Shown here in pieces: positions 16,715 to 23,413 of a DNA stretch of 59,402 nt. The stretch spans positions 1 through 59,402 of the forward strand of contig NZ_VICD02000086.1 in NCBI RefSeq assembly GCF_006546735.2, read 5' to 3'. Below the pieces are notes generated by a model, which worked only from the letters and a program-made list of their open reading frames with translations, was not told the origin of the DNA and did no database searches. Each line of letters starts with the position of its first letter. Within the stretch, counting starts at the first letter, position 1. This DNA comes from Marilutibacter maris (lineage in GTDB: Bacteria > Pseudomonadota > Gammaproteobacteria > Xanthomonadales > Xanthomonadaceae). Both the position numbers and the translations under genes were made by a program.

Positions 16715-17119
16715 TCATGGCTCATCGCTGAGATGAGCTTCCAGGTCGGCGCGTACGTACTCGCCAATCTCGCATTTGCTCGAAATTTCCGCGAGGTCCT
16801 TCGTGCTTATCTCATAGCTTGCGGCCGGCATGACTTTTATCCGTGGTTCGAATCTGGCGTTCAGGAGAATCCAGACTCTGGCGTCTTGCCCCTTGGAAAG
16901 AATCCCGGCGGCGCAAAGGCCACTTTGTTTTTCAATGATCAACGGGCGAAGGTCTTGAGCTTCGCGGTAGCGGAACTCAAGATCTTGCAGCATGGACCAC
17001 TCGGGTTTGGACTGTAGTTCGTCGCTTCTGCGCAGCTGAGTGTACGCAAGTGCTCCAAGCAGTCCGAATGCTATCGCTGTTACACCTAGGGTTCGTAGGA
17101 TTCGCATGGTCAGCGTCAT
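16715..17119 (-). CDS. Hypothetical single-pass membrane protein
   Basis: 134 aa (ATG at 17119; a second ATG at 17107 is possible). The N-terminal segment ILRTLGVTAIAFGLLGALAY is a membrane anchor or uncleaved signal, followed by a soluble ~105-residue domain with two Cys residues (LCAAGIL, SKCEIGEY). No family is recognised. It is AT-richer than the chromosome. Its 5' end lies 10 bp from the end of the intact RAYT element, so any native promoter has been displaced. Confidence 0.55.
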   Translation of the reverse strand: MTLTMRILRTLGVTAIAFGLLGALAYTQLRRSDELQSKPEWSMLQDLEFRYREAQDLRPLIIEKQSGLCAAGILSKGQDARVWILLNARFEPRIKVMPAASYEISTKDLAEISSKCEIGEYVRADLEAHLSDEP

Positions 17120-17128
17120 CAAAAAACC

Positions 17129-17954
17129 GGGGTCAGAGTCGACTTTCTCAGGGGTTGATTGGACTGACGCGCTTGCGCGGTCGCCCGAGCTTGGCGGGGC
17201 CTGTGGCGCGGCCGAGTTGGGCTTCGATTGCGCGGCGGAAGCGATCGGGGGCGTAAAGGTGCTGGCGTTGCAGGTGCAGGCGGATGGCCTCGGTCTCGGC
17301 GGGGGCGATGGTCTCCATCACCAGCGCTCGCCAAGCCTGTCGACGGCTGTCCAGGTCGGAGCCCAGTGCCCGCCACGCGGGATGCGGGTGGATCAGGGGG
17401 TCGGGTTCGCCAATGGCATTGTGGCGATGGCTTGACCAGCGGTAGTCGGCGGGATCGGCGACCATGCGCGCCCGCAACGGGTTGAGTTCTATATAGCGCT
17501 GGCATTGCAGCAGGTAGCGGTCGTCGGCCACCGGACACGATTTGTAGCGTCCTTCCCAGAGTGTGCCGGTGCGACGGTAGTGCTCATTGATGTAGCGCAC
17601 GTAGCGACGGCCAAGGGCTTGCATGACCCTGCCGATCTGCCCGGAGGCGGACGGAGTCATCAGCAGATGCACATGGTTCGTCATCAACACATAGGCGTGG
17701 ACGGCGCATTGTTCTCGTCGGACGATTTCGCGCAGGTCCTGCAAGTAGCGAACGTAGTCGATCCCATCGAAGAAGCAGGGTTGGCGGTCATTACCGCGTT
17801 GCACGACATGCTGGGCGATGCCGGGCAGGTCGATACGAGGGCGTCGGGGCATGGTCGCGTCCTTGCGGGAAACGTGTTCACACTAACTTGTGGCATGACG
17901 CCGGCTCATAGGCGTGCTTCCCGGCAACGGCTAGGAAAAGTCCACTCTGACCCC
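17129..17954. mobile_element. RAYT element bounded by GGGGTCAGAGT REP arms
   Basis: The left end GGGGTCAGAGTCGACTTTC (17129-17147) and the right end GAAAAGTCCACTCTGACCCC (17935-17954) are imperfect inverted repeats of each other and enclose one intact RAYT gene. The same arm sequences occur singly or in pairs around many genes between 12.8 and 18.7 kb and inside icmF. RAYTs are known to act on REP hairpins as single-strand (HUH) transposases. Confidence 0.8.
17148..17852 (-). CDS. REP-associated tyrosine transposase (RAYT), intact
   Basis: 234-aa Y1-type HUH transposase of the IS200/IS605-like REP group. The metal-binding HUH motif is His60-Val-His62 (TNHVHLLMTP). The catalytic Tyr120 lies in QCQRYIELNPLRARMV. 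The N-terminus (MPRRPRIDLPGIAQHVVQRG) and the Trp-rich segment (YRWSSHRHNA) are typical. A Lys/Arg-rich C-terminus ends in LGRPRKR. It appears full length and functional, and is the probable source of the related REP arms in the window. It is expressed toward the left REP end. Confidence 0.92.
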   Translation of the reverse strand: MPRRPRIDLPGIAQHVVQRGNDRQPCFFDGIDYVRYLQDLREIVRREQCAVHAYVLMTNHVHLLMTPSASGQIGRVMQALGRRYVRYINEHYRRTGTLWEGRYKSCPVADDRYLLQCQRYIELNPLRARMVADPADYRWSSHRHNAIGEPDPLIHPHPAWRALGSDLDSRRQAWRALVMETIAPAETEAIRLHLQRQHLYAPDRFRRAIEAQLGRATGPAKLGRPRKRVSPINP

Positions 17955-17961
17955 GATTTTG

Positions 17962-18555
17962 CTATCGCTGGTCCAGTTCGTAGTGGATCAACACCACGCA
18001 TTGCGATGCGAACAGCATTCGGGATCCCAGCGCGATCTTCTTCGCGCCCAGGCGCTCCAGGCCGTGGAAGGTCTTCTTCGGCATCGGAATGTGGTCGGTC
18101 AGCAGGAAGCAGGGATTGCCATCGAACGCCTGCTCGCGGATCGGGGTGCCTTTCCGGTCCATGACGAACAGCTGGTGATCTTCGGCAAGCTCCTGCACCA
18201 GCCGCTCGAAACTCGTGGTGCGCACGGTGATGCCCGATTCCACCGGTCGCATCTCGTCCTTGCTCATGCCCCTGGACGCATCCAGCGCTTTCGCGATCTT
18301 GCCCAGCAGCGCCCGTTCGTCGAAGCCGCCGATCTCCTGCATTGCGCTGGCGTCGAAGCTGATCGTGCGGGAAAAGTCCCGGGTGCTTTCCAGTACCAGA
18401 TGGACCTTGACGTCCGGGCGATGCGATTGGGCCACGAACACCGCATTCATCAGCGTGTGCGCCAGGATCTCGGGATGTGCCTCCTTGCCCACGGAGGCCA
18501 GCAGGGCTTGGCTGTCGGTGGGGGCGGCGCGCGCTCTGACGACGAAGGTTCGCAT
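17962..18555 (-). CDS. trmY: TrmY-like SPOUT methyltransferase (DUF358)
   Basis: 197 aa, soluble. The sequence is strongly TrmY-like: MRTFVVRARAAPTDSQ at the N-terminus, EILAHTLMNAVFVAQSHR, a SPOUT knot region with DGNPCFLLTDHIPMP, and GLERLGAKKIALG near the C-terminus. Archaeal TrmY methylates pseudouridine 54 of tRNA at N1; a few gammaproteobacteria have homologues of unclear target. The Met at 18555 is chosen because homology begins exactly there. The gene stands alone between the RAYT element and a small REP pair, as a cargo-like singleton. Confidence 0.85.
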   Translation of the reverse strand: MRTFVVRARAAPTDSQALLASVGKEAHPEILAHTLMNAVFVAQSHRPDVKVHLVLESTRDFSRTISFDASAMQEIGGFDERALLGKIAKALDASRGMSKDEMRPVESGITVRTTSFERLVQELAEDHQLFVMDRKGTPIREQAFDGNPCFLLTDHIPMPKKTFHGLERLGAKKIALGSRMLFASQCVVLIHYELDQR

Positions 18556-18603
18556 GGGGGTTCTGGCCGGTGGGGCGTGCGAGGCGTCCATTGTCCCCAA
18601 AAG

Positions 18604-18670
18604 CAGGGGTTAGGGTGGTCTTTCTGGCGTCCATCCCGGCAACGGGTAGGAAAAGTCCACTCTGACCCCG
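18604..18670. repeat. Mini REP pair without transposase
   Basis: About 67 bp with left arm AGGGGTTAGGGTGGTCTTT and right arm GAAAAGTCCACTCTGACCCC facing each other, and a short spacer containing CCCGGCAACGGG. It is a non-autonomous version of the element at 17129-17954. Its right end replaces the start codon of the following small gene copy. Confidence 0.8.
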
Positions 18671-18678
18671 GTTTCCCA

Positions 18679-18873
18679 CCAAAGCCACCCCGTCCAGCGC
18701 CCGACCCGCCAGCCGGGCCCGAGCTGAGGCGGGAGCTCGTCGAGTCATATAGCGAAGGCCCTGCAACCGACCCGTTCGAGCGCTGGCTGGCGCTGATGGA
18801 GGTGATCGAAGCCCTGTGCCCCCGCTGGCCCGAGCGCAGGCCGCGGCCCGGATTCCACGACATGAGGCTGTAA
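18679..18873 (+). pseudogene. Decapitated copy of the small MSPPP-family gene
   Basis: From PPKPPRPAPDPP onward it is nearly identical to the protein at 16205-16411 (GPELRRELVESYSEGPATDPFERW), but the initial ATG-AGC-CCC is missing: REP DNA ends at 18670 and the reading frame resumes at the second Pro. The coding part stays open to a stop at 18873. No alternative start with a ribosome site is visible. Confidence 0.7.
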
Positions 18874-18931
18874 CCGTGCCGGCGCAGGAGCGGTTCCTGC
18901 GCCGGCGTCTCCAGCGTTGCCCGTCAGGCAC

Positions 18932-19378
18932 TTACCCGTGCGACGGCTTCCAATCCCCCGAAGGCACCGTATTCACCATCCACGGGACGCCGAACCTGTC
19001 GACCAGGGCGCCGTAGCCGGGCGACCAGAAGGTCTCGGCGAAGGGCGTGACGGTCCGGCCGCCTTCGGCCAGCCGGGTGAACCAGCGCTCCGCCTGCGCG
19101 ATGTCATCGGTATGCAGGGTCACATCGAACCTGTTCTTGGGCTTGTCTACGTTGGGCGCCCACTCCACGTCCATGTCTGCGCCCATCAGCGCCTGGTCGC
19201 CGACCTCCAGCCAGCAATGCATCAGCCAGTCCTTGTACTTGTCGTCGGTGATCGGCATGTCCGGCGGCGCCTCGCTGTAGGGGAAGGCGGCGGTAATCTT
19301 GCCGCCGAGCACGTCGGCGTAGAACTCGAACGCTTCGCGGCACTGTCCCTGGAAGCTCAGGCTGGTGACGATCTTCAT
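18932..19378 (-). CDS. VOC-family (PhnB/glyoxalase-like) protein
   Basis: 148 aa, a single vicinal-oxygen-chelate domain of the PhnB type: MKIVTSLSFQGQCREAFEFY, then GGKITAAFPYSEAP, HCWLEVGDQALMGADM, RFDVTLHTDD and the closing TFWSPGYGALVDRFGVPWMVN. Such proteins bind small molecules and often lack the full metal set, so the activity is unknown. The ATG at 19378 is used because similarity starts there; the longer frame upstream is REP-like DNA (AGTGGGGTCAGG at 19390). Confidence 0.85.
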   Translation of the reverse strand: MKIVTSLSFQGQCREAFEFYADVLGGKITAAFPYSEAPPDMPITDDKYKDWLMHCWLEVGDQALMGADMDVEWAPNVDKPKNRFDVTLHTDDIAQAERWFTRLAEGGRTVTPFAETFWSPGYGALVDRFGVPWMVNTVPSGDWKPSHG

Positions 19379-19441
19379 GGCATCTCCTAAAAGTGGGGTC
19401 AGGTTTGTTTTTCGATGGAGCGCGCACGCCAACCGCGGTTC

Positions 19442-19507
19442 TCAACCGCGCCGCGCCGCCTCCTTGGTGTTATCGAACCACGGGCAGATGCTGTTCTTGC
19501 GGATCAT
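19442..19507 (-). pseudogene. N-terminal stub of a second VOC/PhnB gene
   Basis: A 21-codon frame MIRKNSICPWFDNTKEAARR with a good AGGAGG site upstream. It matches the first residues of 3-demethylubiquinone-methyltransferase-like VOC proteins (typically AKNSICLWFD-x-x-AEEAA). It stops where the REP-like segment begins at about 19440, so the rest of the gene has been lost. Confidence 0.5.
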
Positions 19508-19707
19508 GTCGGTCCTCCTGCCGGGTTCGACAGTACAACGAACGGGCGGGGCGATATTCGACACCTCCGGGGCGTCCCGTTCGCGGGCGCCCGCAGGCCA
19601 GGCGCGTGCGGTGGTAGAGGCGGCCAACGCCAGCAGACCGAACAGGCCGAACGGGTGCCCGACGCGCTGTAGTCGCCAGCCGCACACGCGCGAAAAAAGG
19701 GGCAGAT

Positions 19708-20110
19708 TCATTCATCCCGCGACCTGGGGCGGCCACGGGGCCTGAGGGCTGCGGAACCTTGGGCCAGGGCGTCGATCTGTTGACGGAAGCGATCGCTGCC
19801 CCAGACCTTCTGTTGCCAGATGTGGGCACGAAGGTCGTCTAGGTCGTTCAAGCGCGGTCCGGCCTTGAACAGTGCCCGATAGGCCTGTTGGCGCTCGGTA
19901 TCGTTCGCACCGAGTCCAAGGTAGAGCGGATGAGGGGGAATGCGTGGCTCGTGCGCACCGAAGGCATCGCGGGCAAGGCCGGACCAGCGGTAGCCCGCAG
20001 GTGCCGTCACCCTGCATGCACGGACGGGGTTGAGCCCGGCGTAGCGTCAGCAGGCGAGCAGGTAGCCGTCGCTGTCGACCCGTGCCGATCTGAAGCCAGG
20101 AAATGGCGGC
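19708..20110 (-). pseudogene. RAYT transposase pseudogene, copy 2
   Basis: The C-terminal 100 codons are open (YRWSGLARDAFGAHEPRI, LYLGLGANDTERQQAYRALF, ending LRPRGRPRSRDE). Further upstream on the minus strand the catalytic region is still readable as RYAGLNPVRA, but a TGA stop precedes it (LLAC-stop) and the HUH region is gone. It belongs to a different RAYT subfamily from the intact gene at 17148. The neighbouring gap 19508-19707 holds no gene. Confidence 0.75.
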
Positions 20111-20149
20111 CCTGTCTTGGCTACGCTCCGGGCCCGCTTCGCGTTGCGC

Positions 20150-20857
20150 TCAGTACCACCAGGCCAATGCAGCCAACGCGAGCAGGTTCCAGCCGACGTG
20201 GGCCGCGATCGGGGCCGCCAATCGTCCGCCGCACAGCAGGCACAGCAGCGACAGGGTGAGGCCGCCATACAGTGTCGTGTCGACCATGCCGGCCCAACCC
20301 TGGTAGCCGTGCACGGCGCCGAACAGCAGCGCGACCAGCGCCACCGCGGCGCCCGTGCGCAGCGGGCCGGGACCGAGTGCGCCGCGCAGGCCATGCAGCA
20401 ACACCCCGCGGAAATACAGTTCCTCGGCGAAGGCGCCGAGCGCGCCGAGCACGGCCATGCCGGCGACGCCGCCGGGTCCGCGCATCTGCTCGAGGTTGGC
20501 GATCACGTCGCTGCGCGCCGCGCCGCCGGTGGCCGGGATGATCACGGCGAACTGCAGCACTGCGAACGCGACGGCCACCGCGAGGCCGATGCCGGTGTCG
20601 CGCATGAGCCGCTGCCGGACCAGTCCGATGTCGCGCCAGCGCACGCGCACCAACCGGAGCACCAGAGCCAGCGCGGCGACGGTGAACAGCAACTGCAGAA
20701 CGCCGACGACCGCATGGCCGCTGCCCTGCAAGCGCAGCCCGAGGACCGCCTGCGGCAGGATGAAGGCCGCTGCGATCGCGAGGACCCAGGCGAGCGTTCC
20801 CGCAACGAGCGCTGCGATCCAGCGCCCACGCGGGATCGGTGGCGAAGTCGTGTCCAT
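20150..20857 (-). CDS. CPBP-family intramembrane glutamic endopeptidase
   Basis: 235-aa integral membrane protein with about six to eight hydrophobic helices. The CPBP (Abi/Rce1-like) motifs are present: Glu145-Glu146-x3-Arg150 in FAEELYFRGVLL, His in LFGAVHGYQGW, and His/Asn in AAHVGWNLLALAA. Relatives are membrane proteases that process prenylated proteins or peptides; in bacteria they are linked to bacteriocin immunity or regulation. The substrate is unknown. It lies between two RAYT remnants and appears intact. Confidence 0.88.
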   Translation of the reverse strand: MDTTSPPIPRGRWIAALVAGTLAWVLAIAAAFILPQAVLGLRLQGSGHAVVGVLQLLFTVAALALVLRLVRVRWRDIGLVRQRLMRDTGIGLAVAVAFAVLQFAVIIPATGGAARSDVIANLEQMRGPGGVAGMAVLGALGAFAEELYFRGVLLHGLRGALGPGPLRTGAAVALVALLFGAVHGYQGWAGMVDTTLYGGLTLSLLCLLCGGRLAAPIAAHVGWNLLALAALAWWY

Positions 20858-21295
20858 GGAGCGTCTCCGGCTTGCGCAGCCCTCAATCTCGTCGATCGCG
20901 TGGTGTCGCGCACGGCCCGATGGTCATGGCGCGCCGGGTCCGCAGGTGTCACGCACAAAGCAGTGGTCAGAACAGACTCTTTGCGGCTCCCCCGATCGGA
21001 CTTTGTCATTCGTGGGGCGTGTCCCCATCGGGTGGGGGAGGAAGAGGGGGTAGGTTCATTTGTCCCGTGACCTGGGGCGGCCACGGAGCTTGAGGGCTGC
21101 GGAACGTTGGGCCAGGACTTCGATCTGTTGACGGCAGCGGTCGCTATCTTTGCACCCTGACCCCGATTCCCACCCAGGACTCCAGGTCACCTGGCTATTG
21201 ATGGTGGGCGGATATTGGCTTGTCCGAATGGATCGAGGTCGGAAAGCCCTCTTGCTGATTTACTCTGACCGCGACAATCGGAAGGGTGTGGCCTG
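20858..21295. other. Gene-free stretch with RAYT remnant copy 3
   Basis: Between 21057 and about 21170 the DNA repeats the 3' end of the RAYT subfamily seen at 12585 and 19708 (TGACCTGGGGCGGCCACGGA, then the CGGAACGTTGGGCCAGG block), ending in a REP-like CACCCTGACCCCGATTCCC. The part 20858-21056 is the upstream region of the CPBP gene with no gene of its own. 21171-21295 shows only the leader of the next small gene. Confidence 0.65.
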
Positions 21296-21559
21296 ATGAA
21301 TCAAGCCGAGTCTGAGTCGCGGAGCGAGCCCGCCCGCAAGAACAACAAGATGCTATGGGTCCTGATCATTGCAGGCGTTGTCTTGACGCTCTATGGCTTC
21401 GCGGAAACCTGGCATCACACAAGCAAGCTTCTCGATATGGGGAACAGAACAGCCGCGGAGTCTGCATGGACCCGGTTCGCGCTTCGGAGCATAGGCGGCT
21501 GGCTCGGCGCGGGCGTGGCTCTGTTCGTGCGATCACTTGTTGTCGGGTCGAAGCGATAA
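21296..21559 (+). CDS. Small hypothetical membrane protein (87 aa)
   Basis: A short charged N-terminus, then a membrane helix (MLWVLIIAGVVLTLYGFAE, residues ~19-37), a short loop and a second hydrophobic segment (GGWLGAGVALFVRSLVVG, ~67-84). No family is recognised. It begins with ATG after AAGGGTGTGG. A REP end (AAAGTTCACTCTGACTTGGG) abuts the stop codon, like other singletons in this zone. Confidence 0.55.
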   Translation: MNQAESESRSEPARKNNKMLWVLIIAGVVLTLYGFAETWHHTSKLLDMGNRTAAESAWTRFALRSIGGWLGAGVALFVRSLVVGSKR

Positions 21560-21708
21560 AGTTCACTCTGACTTGGGCCTGCTCTGGCGGCAGGTTTCGA
21601 GCGTACGCGCTGATCGGGCGACGCTCGTAGAGTGATGGGCAAGCATCCGGGTTCTGCGATTGAGCGGGCTTGTGGCGCCCCTGTGGATGATCCGAAATGG
21701 AGTACTTC

Positions 21709-22269
21709 ATGTCCCCTCCACCCCCTCCGGTCCCGTGGCGCTTGCGCGAGATGCTCCAGGGCTATCCGGGGCATGTCGAGCGTCTGCAGGAAGTGCTCAG
21801 CTACATGCTTGAGGAGCCTGCGCCTGGCGTCGACCCTTTTGAGCGCGCCATCTGGTTGCTTGAAGGCAGGCTTGAAACCTTCATCTTCGAGGCTCGCGAA
21901 GAACTCAAGGCTGCCGTGGCCAGTGGCGATGAAAAGGCGGTTGAGCTGGCGAGGGCGAAGGAATCGCTCATGCTTCGCGCCCACTCCAAAAATGGCGGGC
22001 TATTCGATCTGAGCGAGCTCCAGTCCTACTTCGGCAGGCCCCAGGCGAGATACGAGGGAAGCCGGAGCCCGACGCTTGATTGGATCCTGGCCGTCATCGT
22101 GCTGGCGTCTCTACTGGTGGGGCTACGCGAATACAACCAGTACAGCCAGCAGCAGCGCGCTGCCAGGCTGAGCGCGCACCTGGATGCGTTTCTGGGCCCT
22201 GCGGAATCCACTTCAGCAGATGACGAGTGGACAGAGGCGGCACCGGAAGACGAGGGCCTGGATCCATGA
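21709..22269 (+). CDS. MSPPP-family protein with C-terminal membrane helix, immunity-like
   Basis: 186 aa from the second Met: GGAG inside the preceding codons is well placed for the ATG at 21709, whereas an ATG at 21697 lacks such a site. The N-terminal half (MSPPPPPVPWRLREMLQGYPGHV, DPFERAIWLLEGRLETF, EAREELKAA) is paralogous to the protein at 23063. A C-terminal membrane helix (WILAVIVLASLLVGLREY) and an acidic tail are added. The paralogue overlaps a toxin gene, so this may be a further immunity protein, membrane-bound. This is inference from context. Confidence 0.6.
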   Translation: MSPPPPPVPWRLREMLQGYPGHVERLQEVLSYMLEEPAPGVDPFERAIWLLEGRLETFIFEAREELKAAVASGDEKAVELARAKESLMLRAHSKNGGLFDLSELQSYFGRPQARYEGSRSPTLDWILAVIVLASLLVGLREYNQYSQQQRAARLSAHLDAFLGPAESTSADDEWTEAAPEDEGLDP

Positions 22270-22445
22270 CTCTCCCATCGGGGCGGAGCATGGTTGAGCC
22301 GCCTGGTTGGCGACACTGCCGCGTGGGCACGGGGTGGGCGATTTGCGGCAAGGGGGGAGGGGAAGATGTGGAGCCTCGTTCACACCGCGGTTGTCTAGAA
22401 TGGCCCCAGGTCGTTGGGTACCGGTAGTAGGCAAGGAAGACCACC

Positions 22446-22904
22446 GTGGCTTTTGTCAACGAGTTCATCCCGGAAGCGGATGTCGAGAAGTACGGTCTGA
22501 AGGAGATCGATCAGAATTTCATCATTGGCGGTACGAACGCGCGCGACTGGACGATCGACCGTGAGCGCGACATCTACCTGAGGAATGTCGCACTCGGAGC
22601 TGGAGCCGAACCGGAGATCCGTAATCAGACGAAGTGGACCTTCTATTGGCATGGCGATCTGCTGACCCTGCGTCTGGATCTACTGGACGGCAAGGGCGGG
22701 CGCGGCGAACCGGGCTGGTCGCACTGGAAGCTGGTCCGGCTCAACGGTAGCAACGGTCTTCCCGAGCATCTAAGGTCGCAGAAAGAGCAAGTTCTCCGGG
22801 ATCTCGAAGATGCTTTGACCGCGTACAAGGGTGCCGGTATCTATTCAGCGGCCTATGGCGCCTACAGCGTGACTCTGGATATCGGTGAGGAGTGTGTGCT
22901 GTGA
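22446..22904 (+). CDS. Hypothetical protein between two immunity-like genes
   Basis: 152 aa, GTG start with AAGGAAG upstream. Soluble and mixed alpha/beta, with recognisable stretches FVNEFIPEADVEKYGLKEID, FIIGGTNARDWTIDRERDIYLR and KWTFYWHGDLLTLRLDL. I do not know a named family. The position, between the two MSPPP paralogues and upstream of the toxin, suggests it belongs to the same toxin/immunity locus, perhaps as a second immunity protein against a lost effector. Confidence 0.6.
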   Translation: MAFVNEFIPEADVEKYGLKEIDQNFIIGGTNARDWTIDRERDIYLRNVALGAGAEPEIRNQTKWTFYWHGDLLTLRLDLLDGKGGRGEPGWSHWKLVRLNGSNGLPEHLRSQKEQVLRDLEDALTAYKGAGIYSAAYGAYSVTLDIGEECVL

Positions 22905-23062
22905 GCATCCAATGGGTTCCAAGCAGGCGAGTACGCTGGTGCATGAGAACCCACCCACCTGCTGTCAACTGGATGCGATGTCCGAACCTGGAGTCCATCC
23001 GGACATGCCTGAGCTGGGCATGTAGTTGATTTTCTAAGAATTAGTTTGAAATGGAGTATTTC

Positions 23063-23413
23063 ATGTCCCCTTTGCCTCCCCCTCCCGTCCCACAGCGCCT
23101 GCGCGAGATGCTCAAGGACTACCCGGGGCATGTTCAAGCCCTTCAAGACGGCTTGAATGATGTGGTCGCGAAGCCACTCAAAGGGACGCCCATGTTTGAG
23201 CAAGCTGTCTGGGCGCTTGAAGATATTCTGGAAAGCTTCATGTCCGAGGCCCGCAAGGAGCTTGATGCCGCCGAGGCCAGTGGGGATGCGGCGGCGATTG
23301 AGCAGGCGAAAGCGAAGGACCTGCTGATGGGGCAGGTTAATTTTAAGGGGCGCTGGATAGGCGACGAGGCACTTCTTGAGTACTTCGAGGCCGATAGGAA
23401 GGTCTTCAAATGA
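23063..23413 (+). CDS. MSPPP-family protein, likely cognate immunity/antitoxin of the zeta toxin
   Basis: 116 aa; the ATG at 23063 has GGAG 6 bp upstream (the alternative at 23051 does not). Helical throughout: QRLREMLKDYPGHVQALQ, MFEQAVWALEDILESFMSEARKELDAAE, EYFEADRKVF. The stop overlaps the start of the zeta-toxin gene (ATGA), the arrangement expected for an antitoxin made first and in the same translation unit. It is not similar to classical epsilon or PezA antitoxins. No DNA-binding domain is visible. Confidence 0.65.
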   Translation: MSPLPPPPVPQRLREMLKDYPGHVQALQDGLNDVVAKPLKGTPMFEQAVWALEDILESFMSEARKELDAAEASGDAAAIEQAKAKDLLMGQVNFKGRWIGDEALLEYFEADRKVFK

